From: CAZUMW01 sp964621615
GTDB taxonomy: Bacteria; Desulfobacterota; WTBG01; CAIYCZ01; CAIRTM01
Assembly (NCBI GenBank): GCA_964621615.1
Contig: CAZUMW010000035.1
Span: 1-48,287 of the forward strand
Direction of reading: 5' to 3'
Length of the DNA: 48,287 nt
This document shows positions 15,864 to 22,928 of this stretch, piece after piece. Both the position numbers and the translations under genes were made by a program. Numbering within the stretch: position 1 is the first letter of the stretch; each line of letters starts with the position of its first letter. Below the pieces are notes generated by a model. That model was not told the DNA's origin. It did not search any database and worked only from the letters and a program-made list of their open reading frames with translations.

Positions 15864-16282
15864 CTACTTCGCAAAAAGTTTATTGAGAGCTGAAACAACA
15901 ATTGCTATCTGCGTTACGGCTATTCCGCCAATCAGAGCAAAAGGATCAATTGCAATATATTTAAATGCAAACCATAACCCCACACCCAACAGCGGAAATT
16001 TAAGGATAAAAACCTTAATCGCCAGAAGCATGAGCAGCGGGTTGACGTCCTTTTCCTTTTTGGATTTGATGATGACGGAAATTGTCCACCAGGTCAGAAG
16101 ATAAAATATGATGCCGACACAAGAGCCAACCGCCAGTCCGTTGGTAACCGCCATATCGCCCGAAATAAGCGACAGCAGTATCAGGACTATGGCAATTAAA
16201 ACAGATAAAAAAAAATTCTTCCTGGTGTGTCCAGTTCCACCGAGCAGTACTTTCGTTAAAGAGCCTATTGTTTTCTCATCAT
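15864..16282 (-). CDS. atpI: AtpI-like F0 assembly protein, apparently frameshifted near its start
   Basis: An ATG-started frame from 16154 gives only 96 residues and lacks the first membrane helix. Reading upstream in the same frame gives a plausible first helix (NFFLSVLIAIVLILLSLISG) but no start codon. A normal start would be the ATG at 16282, overlapping the atpZ TGA as ATGA. From there the frame hits TAG after five codons (MMRKQ). Adding one A to the AAAA run at 16274-16271 would restore MMRKTIGSLTKVLLGG and a protein of about 139 residues with four helices, the usual AtpI size. AtpI helps assemble the c ring. Either a one-base sequence error, a real frameshift, or a non-standard start explains this. 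Confidence 0.7.
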
Positions 16283-16536
16283 CTGTTAGCTTTGTTGCCG
16301 TTATTGCTGCCTACTTCCCTGACCGATTGAAAAAACTTGATAAAAGCGCCGACCATAAAACCAATCAGACAAATTATCATAAACCAGGGTTCGGTACCGG
16401 CCTTTTCATCTATATAGCTGCCCAGGTAATATCCAATCAGTATGGAAGCGCCCATCATCAGGCCAAAGCTTCCGACTACTGAAAGAGAGCGGACCGTTTT
16501 TGAAAACCCGTTTTTTTGCCTTGTCACTTTCGGCAC
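16279..16536 (-). CDS. atpZ: AtpZ-like small membrane protein of the ATP synthase operon
   Basis: About 85 residues with two membrane helices (SLSVVGSFGLMMGASILIGYYLG and PWFMIICLIGFMVGAFIKFF), the pattern of AtpZ/AtpI-family leaders of atp operons. These are linked to c-ring assembly and, with AtpI, to Mg or Ca transport. I choose the GTG at 16536: AGGAC lies just before it. The ATG at 16596 overlaps the -35 box of the operon promoter and would precede the transcript start. It ends in TGA at 16279, overlapping the expected atpI start. Confidence 0.8.
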   Translation of the reverse strand: MPKVTRQKNGFSKTVRSLSVVGSFGLMMGASILIGYYLGSYIDEKAGTEPWFMIICLIGFMVGAFIKFFQSVREVGSNNGNKANR

Positions 16537-16563
16537 CGGGAGTCCTGCCAATAGTAAAAAAGA

Positions 16564-16592
16564 ACAATACCGCACTTGCTTCGGAATGTCAA
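16564..16592 (-). promoter_or_regulatory. Promoter of the atp operon
   Basis: On the minus strand -35 TTGACA (16592-16587), a 17-base spacer, and -10 TATTGT (16569-16564). Transcription should begin near 16557, about 20 bases before the GTG of atpZ. Confidence 0.75.
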
Positions 16593-16681
16593 GCAATTTT
16601 AACCACTTATTATGTAAAGAATCTCGGCTGAATCGGCTTTTATTTTTTTTTTAAATAAAATCAAATGCAGTTTAAGTGCAT

Positions 16682-17350
16682 TTAAAATCTCAGCTTTTTC
16701 TTTTTTCTTACGCGCAGCGCCTGAAGCACCATACCCACAGCAAACCAGAACAGGGCAAAAGAGCACCCCGCGACAAACCACTTGAAATAGGTGTTTTTTC
16801 TCAGCTGTCTGTTGTCCTCCACAAGGCTTGTATTGCGCTGCCGGATATCGGACAGCTCCCGCTGCAGGGCGGTATGTTTTTTCTCAAGCTGCAAAAAATC
16901 CGAACAGGAGGTTTTTAATTCTTCATATTCGGCAGCAAGCGTTTCTATTTTTTCAAGCTGCCCGGTGCTTGCCTGCAGCAGCCGGCTGTTTTTCTCTTTA
17001 AGGGCGGCGATTTGTCCGGCGGCGCGCTCGTTGCGGCTCTGCAGCTTTTCGATATCGGCTTTAAGATTTTCGATAATTACCGGCTTCGGGGTGCCGTCGC
17101 TCAGATATCGCAGAATCATCCACCCCTCCGTGCCGTTCTTCATCCGCACCCGCGCATATTCCCCTTCGGTATCGAGGACTTCGAGCCTTTCGTTTGATTT
17201 AACATAATCAAGAATTTTATATTCCAGCCCCATGCCCGAGCGCACGGCTACATGCAGCTGATCGGTGACATACATCGTTTTAGCAGCGCCTGAAACGGGT
17301 ATCACCAGGCAGACGGCACAGATCGCAATAACGACCCAGAAATTTTTCAT
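16682..17350 (-). CDS. SH3-domain, coiled-coil inner-membrane protein (TIGR04211 type)
   Basis: About 222 residues: signal peptide (MKNFWVVIAICAVCLVIPVSGAA), a bacterial SH3 domain (about 25-88, ending EGWMILRYLSDG), a long coiled coil (about 95-185), and a C-terminal membrane helix (about 190-212) followed by a basic tail RVRKKKKLRF. This matches the TIGR04211 SH3 family found in many proteobacteria; its members are periplasmic proteins of unclear role, possibly in wall binding. AGGAGGT seven bases before the ATG at 17350 decides the start over longer options. Monocistronic on the minus strand, upstream of atp. Confidence 0.85.
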   Translation of the reverse strand: MKNFWVVIAICAVCLVIPVSGAAKTMYVTDQLHVAVRSGMGLEYKILDYVKSNERLEVLDTEGEYARVRMKNGTEGWMILRYLSDGTPKPVIIENLKADIEKLQSRNERAAGQIAALKEKNSRLLQASTGQLEKIETLAAEYEELKTSCSDFLQLEKKHTALQRELSDIRQRNTSLVEDNRQLRKNTYFKWFVAGCSFALFWFAVGMVLQALRVRKKKKLRF

Positions 17351-17513
17351 ATAACCTCCTGACAGCCCTGTACCGGACAAACTGCCGCTGCGAACCATCT
17401 CGGCGTGTTCATTTGAGCATCTCCTGCTGCAACCAGGTGAGATGCCTGCGCTCACGCGCGGCTCCTCACGGTAAAAAACATAGCAGAGCCCTGCCGTAAA
17501 ATCAAAGTAAAGT

Positions 17514-17541
17514 TTGTTTGCTGAACGATTTATGATATAGT
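17514..17541 (+). promoter_or_regulatory. Possible promoter for the U32-like gene
   Basis: TTGTTT (17514-17519), a 16-base spacer, TATAGT (17536-17541). The -35 is weak. It lies about 75 bases before the ATG at 17618. Confidence 0.35.
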
Positions 17542-17617
17542 TAAACAACGCAGGTTACCTGGTTACGGGATTGAAAGGTTAACAGCCGGAAAAAAACAAG
17601 CCCGAGCATAATCCGTC

Positions 17618-18703
17618 ATGCCTTTAAACATTTTGTCGCCTCTGAGCTCACCCGAAGAGGTAGAGCCCTTAATTAATGCGGGTGCACAGGAGCTGTACTG
17701 CGGCGTGCTTCCCGATGAGTGGCGCACGCGCTACAGCGTTGCCGCGTCGCTTAACCGCCGCCAGGAAGACAACCCTGTTATCAACACCACCCCGCACATG
17801 AAAAGCTTTAACGAGCTGGCCGAAAGCGTCCGCCGGGCTGAACCCGGCGGCGTACCGGTTATTCTTACCATTAACGAACACTATTACAACAACGAACAGT
17901 ACCCTGCAATAACAGACTATATTGAGCGGGCGCTCAGCTGCGGCGTTAACACCTTTATTGCGGGAGACCCCGGCATAATACTCACTATACGCGAAATCGA
18001 TCCTTCCGCTCACATACACATCAGCACGGCGGGTACGACTTTTAATGCTGAAACCGTTCACTTTTATCGTGATTTGGGAGCCCGGCGCGTCATATTGCCG
18101 CGCCATCTTTCGCTTGAAGAAATCCAGCAGATAGCCGGCCGCGTTGAGGGCATAGAGCTTGAGGCGTTTATCCTGAATTCGCGCTGCGCCAACATTGACG
18201 GCTTCTGTACGTTTCATCACGGGCTGGCGGAGTGGATTCCCGACAAAGACAAAAAGCGGGATTATGAAAACGCCTGTATGATGCTGTATAAAATCAGCGC
18301 CGACGTCAGGGGGTGCAGCCAGCAGGAGGCAGAGCATCTGCTCTCGGAAAAGGTCTCCTGGGAGCGTCAGCATTTCTGGTCGGCAATGCACATCGATGAC
18401 CGGCCCTGCGGCGCCTGTGCACTGTATGAGTTTGAGGCTCTCGGCCTGGCCGGTGTCAAAATTGTGGGCAGGCAGAACAAAACAGAAAAAAAGCTGCACG
18501 ACACGGCCTTTATAAAGCACCTGCTCAGCTACCTTCGCACCCGGAAGCCCTCCCGGGAGGATTTCCGGCGCTATTCGCAGAAAAAATATCAGGAGCAGTA
18601 TGAGCGGCCCTGCATCATTTTTAACTGCTATTATCCTTCAGTGCTTATTGAAAGCAGCCGGCCTCAGCAGGCTGATGCCGCAAAAACCGAGGCTGCGGAT
18701 TAG
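17618..18703 (+). CDS. U32-peptidase-family-like protein
   Basis: This 361-residue protein begins like the U32 family barrel: MPLNILSPLSSPEEVEPLINAGAQELYCGV, then VILTINEHYY, HISTAGTTFNAETVHFYRDLGARRVILPRHLSLEEI. U32-family members (RlhA, TrhP, UbiU, UbiV) act in RNA or quinone hydroxylation, often with an Fe-S cluster. The usual signature around the Cys ligands is altered here: NSRCANIDGFCTFHHG, later RPCGACALYEFEALG and RPCIIFNCYYP. The short metallo-hydrolase gene follows after 53 bases in the same direction. Substrate unknown. Membership in the superfamily is clear; the subgroup is not. Confidence 0.8.
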   Translation: MPLNILSPLSSPEEVEPLINAGAQELYCGVLPDEWRTRYSVAASLNRRQEDNPVINTTPHMKSFNELAESVRRAEPGGVPVILTINEHYYNNEQYPAITDYIERALSCGVNTFIAGDPGIILTIREIDPSAHIHISTAGTTFNAETVHFYRDLGARRVILPRHLSLEEIQQIAGRVEGIELEAFILNSRCANIDGFCTFHHGLAEWIPDKDKKRDYENACMMLYKISADVRGCSQQEAEHLLSEKVSWERQHFWSAMHIDDRPCGACALYEFEALGLAGVKIVGRQNKTEKKLHDTAFIKHLLSYLRTRKPSREDFRRYSQKKYQEQYERPCIIFNCYYPSVLIESSRPQQADAAKTEAAD

Positions 18704-18756
18704 CCGCTCCCGGCCCTCCGTTCACCGGTAACCCCAAACAGAAGAAAGGTGCTGCC

Positions 18757-19383
18757 ATGGTGGAAAAAATCCTCAACAACATTCACTGGCTCGGACACGA
18801 CGGGTTCCGCATCGACGCGGTCAAAACGCTTTATTTCGATCCGTATCAGATATCCGGGCAGGTGCCTGCAGATATTATCTGTGTCAGCCACGAGCATTTC
18901 GACCACTGCTCGGCAAATGACATCAAAAAAATTCAGCACCCCGGCACCGTGATTGTCACAAACAGCGCTTCAGCCGCAGCGCTTGACGGAGATGTGCGCG
19001 TTGTCACACCCGGGGACACGATTACCTTTGAGGGCATAGAAATCGAGGCTGTTCCCTCATATAATGTAAACAAAGACTTTCACCCGAAGGCATCGGGCAT
19101 GCTGGGCTTTGTCGTGACCGTTGAGGGCACGCGCATATATCACGCCGGCGATGCGGATTTTATCCCGGAAATGAAAGACGTGAAAGCGGACGTTGCCCTG
19201 CTGCCGGTTTCAGGCACCTATGTCATGACCGCCGAGGAAGCGGTGCAGGCCGCGCTCGAAATACAGCCGCAGGTGGCTATTCCCATGCATTTCGGCTCTA
19301 TCGTCGGCTCGGAAGACGACGCGCAGCGATTTGCCGAAAGCCTGAAAGGCTCAATCAAAGTCGTCATTCTCCCAAAGGAATGA
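18757..19383 (+). CDS. Metallo-beta-lactamase-fold hydrolase (UPF0173/UlaG-like)
   Basis: This 208-residue protein has the Zn-binding motif SHEHFDHCS (HxHxDH), HAGDADF for the bridging Asp, and a late MHFGS histidine. The length and the start (IHWLGHDGFRID) match the UPF0173 group of small metal-dependent hydrolases whose substrates are mostly unknown. GAAAGG precedes the ATG by about ten bases. It probably shares a transcript with the U32-like gene. No signal peptide, so cytoplasmic. Confidence 0.88.
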   Translation: MVEKILNNIHWLGHDGFRIDAVKTLYFDPYQISGQVPADIICVSHEHFDHCSANDIKKIQHPGTVIVTNSASAAALDGDVRVVTPGDTITFEGIEIEAVPSYNVNKDFHPKASGMLGFVVTVEGTRIYHAGDADFIPEMKDVKADVALLPVSGTYVMTAEEAVQAALEIQPQVAIPMHFGSIVGSEDDAQRFAESLKGSIKVVILPKE

Positions 19384-19474
19384 TGCCCCCGCTTATCGAA
19401 GGTCCCGCGCCTGCTGCGGGGCAGGATAAAGCGGGACATTCCGGCTGGGGTGTGTTTCTTTTCAAAAAATCCTA

Positions 19475-19625
19475 ACCCGGACAAGCCGCAAGAGATCAGT
19501 TTTTCGGCAGCCAGCGAAGTCGTGGTCGTAACCGTGTTTGCCTCGCTGATCATTGCTGCACCGATTACGACAACGATTGCGTTTAGTACTGATTTTTTGA
19601 CCCATAAACGCAGAAAACAACTTCT
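19475..19625. repeat. Copy A of a 150-bp dispersed repeat with inverted-repeat core
   Basis: The flanks match 28013-28164 in direct orientation (ACCCGGACAAGCCG... at the left, GATTACGACAACGATTGCG at the right). The core has inverted arms GGTCGTAACCG (19524-19534) and CCGATTACGACAACG (19561-19575) around a 24-base loop at 19537-19560. That loop is the reverse complement of the loop in copy B (23 of 24). The repeat ends about 23 bases before the start of the radical SAM gene. Confidence 0.8.
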
Positions 19626-19648
19626 CAGTGCTCAAGGAGCTTTTTGCA

Positions 19649-20584
19649 GTGGAGGCTTCATATATTACACTTTACAAAAACGGCGGGCTGCAGAAGCGCA
19701 TCGACAGCTGCATACATAAGCTGTCCTCCTGCGAGCTGTGTCCGCGTGCGTGTAAAGTAAACCGGCTGCAGGGAGAAGCTGGGTTTTGCAAAACCGGCAG
19801 GTATGCGGTTGTTGCAAGCCACGCGCCGCACTTCGGCGAAGAGGCGCCGCTGGTTGGCCGCTACGGGTCGGGAACCGTTTTTTTCAGCGGATGTAATCTC
19901 ATGTGTGTCTTCTGCCAGAACTATGATATCAGCCATGAGGCAGAAGGGAAACCCTGCGGCCCCGAAGAGCTTGCCGATATTATGGTCAGTCTGCAAAACA
20001 ACAGCCGGGTTCATAACATCAATTTCGTCACCCCCTCACATGTTATCCCCCAGATACTGGAAGCGCTTCCCCTGGCTATAGATAACGGGCTCTCGGTGCC
20101 CCTGGTCTATAATTCGGGCGGGTATGACAGCGTCGAAACGCTGAAGCTCCTCGAGGGAATATTTGATATTTATATGCCTGATTTTAAATTCAGCTCAGAC
20201 ATCCCGCCGACGCTGTATTGTAAGGCACCGGATTATCCGCAGGTAGTGCGCCGCGCGCTGAACGAAATGCACCGGCAGGTAGGTGATCTGGTGCTTGATG
20301 AAAACAATCGCGCGGTTCGCGGTCTTCTTGTTCGCCATCTGGTTATGCCCGATGATCTCGCAGGCACGCGTGCGGCAATGCGATTTCTGGCGCAAAACAT
20401 ATCCGCCAATACATATGTCAACATCATGGACCAGTATCGCCCCTGCGGCGACTGCTCCCGCTTTTCAGAGCTCACCCGCCACGTCTCCCGCCGCGAATAC
20501 GAAGAAGCGCTGGCCGCGGCACAACAGGAGGGCATCACCAGGCTCGACAGCCGCGAGCGCCCGTTTCTGCTCATGTGGCGGTAG
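19649..20584 (+). CDS. PflX-like radical SAM protein
   Basis: About 311 residues from the GTG at 19649, chosen because AAGGAG lies nine bases before it. An N-terminal Cys-rich motif (SCELCPRAC, with a further GFC; Cys28, 31, 35, 47) suggests an extra cluster. The radical SAM triad is Cys82, Cys86 and Cys89 in CNLMCVFCQNYDIS, with F rather than Y at a usual position. Then follow VTPSHVIPQILEAL and MDQYRPCGDC. This is the COG1313 (PflX) group related to pyruvate formate-lyase activase; the target is not established in general. No glycyl-radical enzyme is near. Complete. Confidence 0.85.
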   Translation: MEASYITLYKNGGLQKRIDSCIHKLSSCELCPRACKVNRLQGEAGFCKTGRYAVVASHAPHFGEEAPLVGRYGSGTVFFSGCNLMCVFCQNYDISHEAEGKPCGPEELADIMVSLQNNSRVHNINFVTPSHVIPQILEALPLAIDNGLSVPLVYNSGGYDSVETLKLLEGIFDIYMPDFKFSSDIPPTLYCKAPDYPQVVRRALNEMHRQVGDLVLDENNRAVRGLLVRHLVMPDDLAGTRAAMRFLAQNISANTYVNIMDQYRPCGDCSRFSELTRHVSRREYEEALAAAQQEGITRLDSRERPFLLMWR

Positions 20585-20643
20585 TCCTTCCCGATTAACA
20601 ATACAGATATTTTCTGATTTCCCTGAGAGCCTTTTTGTTTTTA

Positions 20644-20660
20644 TGGCATAATTATTGCTT
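20644..20660 (+). promoter_or_regulatory. Sigma-54-type promoter
   Basis: TGGCATAATTATTGCTT has the GG and GC dinucleotides exactly ten bases apart, as in the -24/-12 consensus TGGCAC-N5-TTGCT. The start codon is 34 bases further on. It lies just after the convergent-free end of the radical SAM gene and directly serves the receiver-domain gene. Confidence 0.55.
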
Positions 20661-20693
20661 TAATAACACACAGAAAACAAAAGGGCTCCTGCA

Positions 20694-21092
20694 ATGAAAG
20701 CACTGGTAATAGAAGACGATGAAAGCCTTCGGTCGCTGTTTGCGCTCTGCCTTGAGCGCATGGGCTTCCGTACGGAAGAGGCCTGCAACAGCGCAGAGGC
20801 GATCGGCAAAATCGACGAAACCGATTATGATATTATACTCTCCGATATTCATATGCCCGGCGGTGACGGCAAATCGCTCTACAGGCTTATTTCGCGGCAT
20901 GCCCCGGAACTTCTCGGCCGCCTGATCTTTGCCACCGGAAATCCTGCGGATGAAGATTTCTACCGCTTTTCCTCCTCCATTGCCTGCCCGGTTCTGTGTA
21001 AACCGTTTTCGCTTGCTCTGCTGAGAAAAACCGTTCAGAAAATCCTGAAAAAGCGCGTCACCCATCACCCCTCACCGGTGTGTGCCTCATAG
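20694..21092 (+). CDS. Single-domain response regulator (CheY-like)
   Basis: This 132-residue protein is one receiver domain with no output domain. The acidic pocket is IEDDES (residues 6-11), the phospho-acceptor is the Asp in LSDIHMPGGDG (about residue 50), the switch Thr is in IFATGNPAD, and the Lys is in VLCKPFS. No kinase lies nearby, so it is an orphan in this window. A sigma-54-type promoter precedes it, which hints at regulation with nitrogen, motility or stress genes. The C-terminus extends about 15 residues (KKRVTHHPSPVCAS) past the fold. Confidence 0.88.
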   Translation: MKALVIEDDESLRSLFALCLERMGFRTEEACNSAEAIGKIDETDYDIILSDIHMPGGDGKSLYRLISRHAPELLGRLIFATGNPADEDFYRFSSSIACPVLCKPFSLALLRKTVQKILKKRVTHHPSPVCAS

Positions 21093-21258
21093 TGTCCGTA
21101 CCGGTGACGCTCTGTGTCACTTTTCCTGCACTCCGTTAGTACCGGCCAAAACCACACTCTGTCTGCAGATAATAAAATTCCGTGACAGCGCAGCTGTTTT
21201 CTGTAAAAATTGTTCCCCGCATTTCTCTATTACACATACCCTCGGAGGCACATAAACA

Positions 21259-22920
21259 GTGACCGCGGGATTCATTATCAGAATTGCAGGGTTTTCCGGA
21301 CAGAAACATCGGACCATATTCATACACGTACTGACATGTATGTTTGTTTTTGTGCTGTGCGCCTCCGGCGCGTCGGCGAACCTGTATGATTACGATGTCA
21401 TTGTCGTCGGCGCGGGCGGCGGCGGCCTGGCAGCGGCAGCCCGCCTTGCGCGCGGAGGGCTTCGCGTGCTTGTGATGGAGCAGCACACAAAGCCGGGCGG
21501 CTATATGACCGAATTTTCCCGCGGCGATTACCGGTTTGAGGTTTCGCTGCACGGCATGGACGGACTTTCGGAAAACGGCCTGCACGGCCCGCTCATGGAG
21601 GCGCTGGGCATTGCGGATTCCATCGAGCCGGTTAAAATCGACCCGATGTACCAGGCCGTATTCCCCGATTTTGACATTACCGTTCCCGCAGACCGCAGTG
21701 AGTATCAGAAGCTTCTGAAAGAATGCTTCCCCGCTGCTTCCGACGGCATCGATATGCTTTTTTCCGACATGGAATCGCTGTACAGGGCAATGCGCTTCTG
21801 GGTGGAGCTGTATGAGGGAAACCCGATCAGCGCATTCGACCGGTGCACCGCCCGTGATCTGGAACTGCTGCTTCGCTACCGAGATGCGACGCTGTCTGAT
21901 CTGCTTTACACACACAGCACCGACGAGCGCCTCCATGCCGTGTTTACCCAGCTTGCCTGTTACGGGGGCAATGAGCCGGAGAGAATATCACTGCCGTTTT
22001 TTGCCATGTACTGGAACAGCTTCCACCGGGGAGGATTTTATTATTTCCGGGGCGGATCGCAATCGGTAGCAAACGCCCTTGCACAGGTGGTAGCCGAAAA
22101 CGGCGGCGAGGTTATGCTCGGCACGCTGGCTACAGAAATCGTCATCAAAAATGGCCGCGCTGCGGGGGTAAAAACAGCAGGCGGGCAGCAATACTCCTGC
22201 CGGTATGTGGTGTCAAACGTGAACGCTCCCGATACCTTTGAAACGCTTATCGGCTATGAGCATCTTCCCACACGCTTCATAGAGCGGCTCGAGCGCTTCC
22301 GGATCGGCATATCATGGTTTCAGGTATACCTGGGGGTAACCCATGACTATCAAAGCGCCTTTCCTGCCGGCACCCATGAAATCATAGTTAACGAAACCTG
22401 TGATCAGGCACAGAACTTCAGGTGGTTTCGCCAGGGGGTGCCTGAAAAGGTCCCTTTTTTTATCATGAATTACACCATTCCGGACAACGGTACCGCACCG
22501 GAGGGAAAAAATGTCATTGTGCTGAGCACCTGCATGCCCTATGACTGGAAAAACGACTGGTACGAATATGAGGACTACGCCAAATACACCGCACTGAAGC
22601 ATGAGGTTGCCGACGTGCTTATCGGGCGGGCCGAGGACTATCTGCCCGGGCTGTCTTCCCGCATCGAGGTCATCGAAGTGGGCTCACCGCGAACCATGGA
22701 GCACTATACGCTCAATCCGGGCGGCGCTATTCTGGGCTGGGAGCATACCCCGGACCAGGTGTTCTTCAGCCGCCTTGCACAGCAGACCCCCATTTCCAAC
22801 GTCCTGCTTGCCGGGGCGTGGACATTTCCCTGCGGGGGCCAGTCTGCGGTTCTGGAGTCGGGGCGGTTCGCGGCAGAAAATATTTTACGCAGAATAAAGC
22901 CGCTCCAGTCTTTGCGATAA
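21259..22920 (+). CDS. Exported FAD-dependent oxidoreductase of the phytoene desaturase/isomerase family
   Basis: About 553 residues from a GTG with GGAGG eleven bases before it. An N-terminal signal or anchor (TIFIHVLTCMFVFVLCASGASA) is followed by the FAD Rossmann motif DYDVIVVGAGGGGLAAAARLARGG and MEQHTKPGGYM. The family includes CrtI, CrtISO and retinol saturase. FRGGSQSVANALAQVVAENGGEV and the C-terminal GAWTFPCGGQSAVLESGRFAAENI are typical of its substrate and FAD regions. A membrane signal on such an enzyme is unusual. No carotenoid genes are adjacent; the neighbours are secreted proteins. The substrate is unknown. Confidence 0.85.
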   Translation: MTAGFIIRIAGFSGQKHRTIFIHVLTCMFVFVLCASGASANLYDYDVIVVGAGGGGLAAAARLARGGLRVLVMEQHTKPGGYMTEFSRGDYRFEVSLHGMDGLSENGLHGPLMEALGIADSIEPVKIDPMYQAVFPDFDITVPADRSEYQKLLKECFPAASDGIDMLFSDMESLYRAMRFWVELYEGNPISAFDRCTARDLELLLRYRDATLSDLLYTHSTDERLHAVFTQLACYGGNEPERISLPFFAMYWNSFHRGGFYYFRGGSQSVANALAQVVAENGGEVMLGTLATEIVIKNGRAAGVKTAGGQQYSCRYVVSNVNAPDTFETLIGYEHLPTRFIERLERFRIGISWFQVYLGVTHDYQSAFPAGTHEIIVNETCDQAQNFRWFRQGVPEKVPFFIMNYTIPDNGTAPEGKNVIVLSTCMPYDWKNDWYEYEDYAKYTALKHEVADVLIGRAEDYLPGLSSRIEVIEVGSPRTMEHYTLNPGGAILGWEHTPDQVFFSRLAQQTPISNVLLAGAWTFPCGGQSAVLESGRFAAENILRRIKPLQSLR

Positions 22921-22928
22921 CCCACCTG

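Noticed and set aside
16537..16596. ATG at 16596 as the start of atpZ
   Set aside because: It overlaps the operon -35 box and precedes the predicted transcript start; GTG at 16536 has an RBS.
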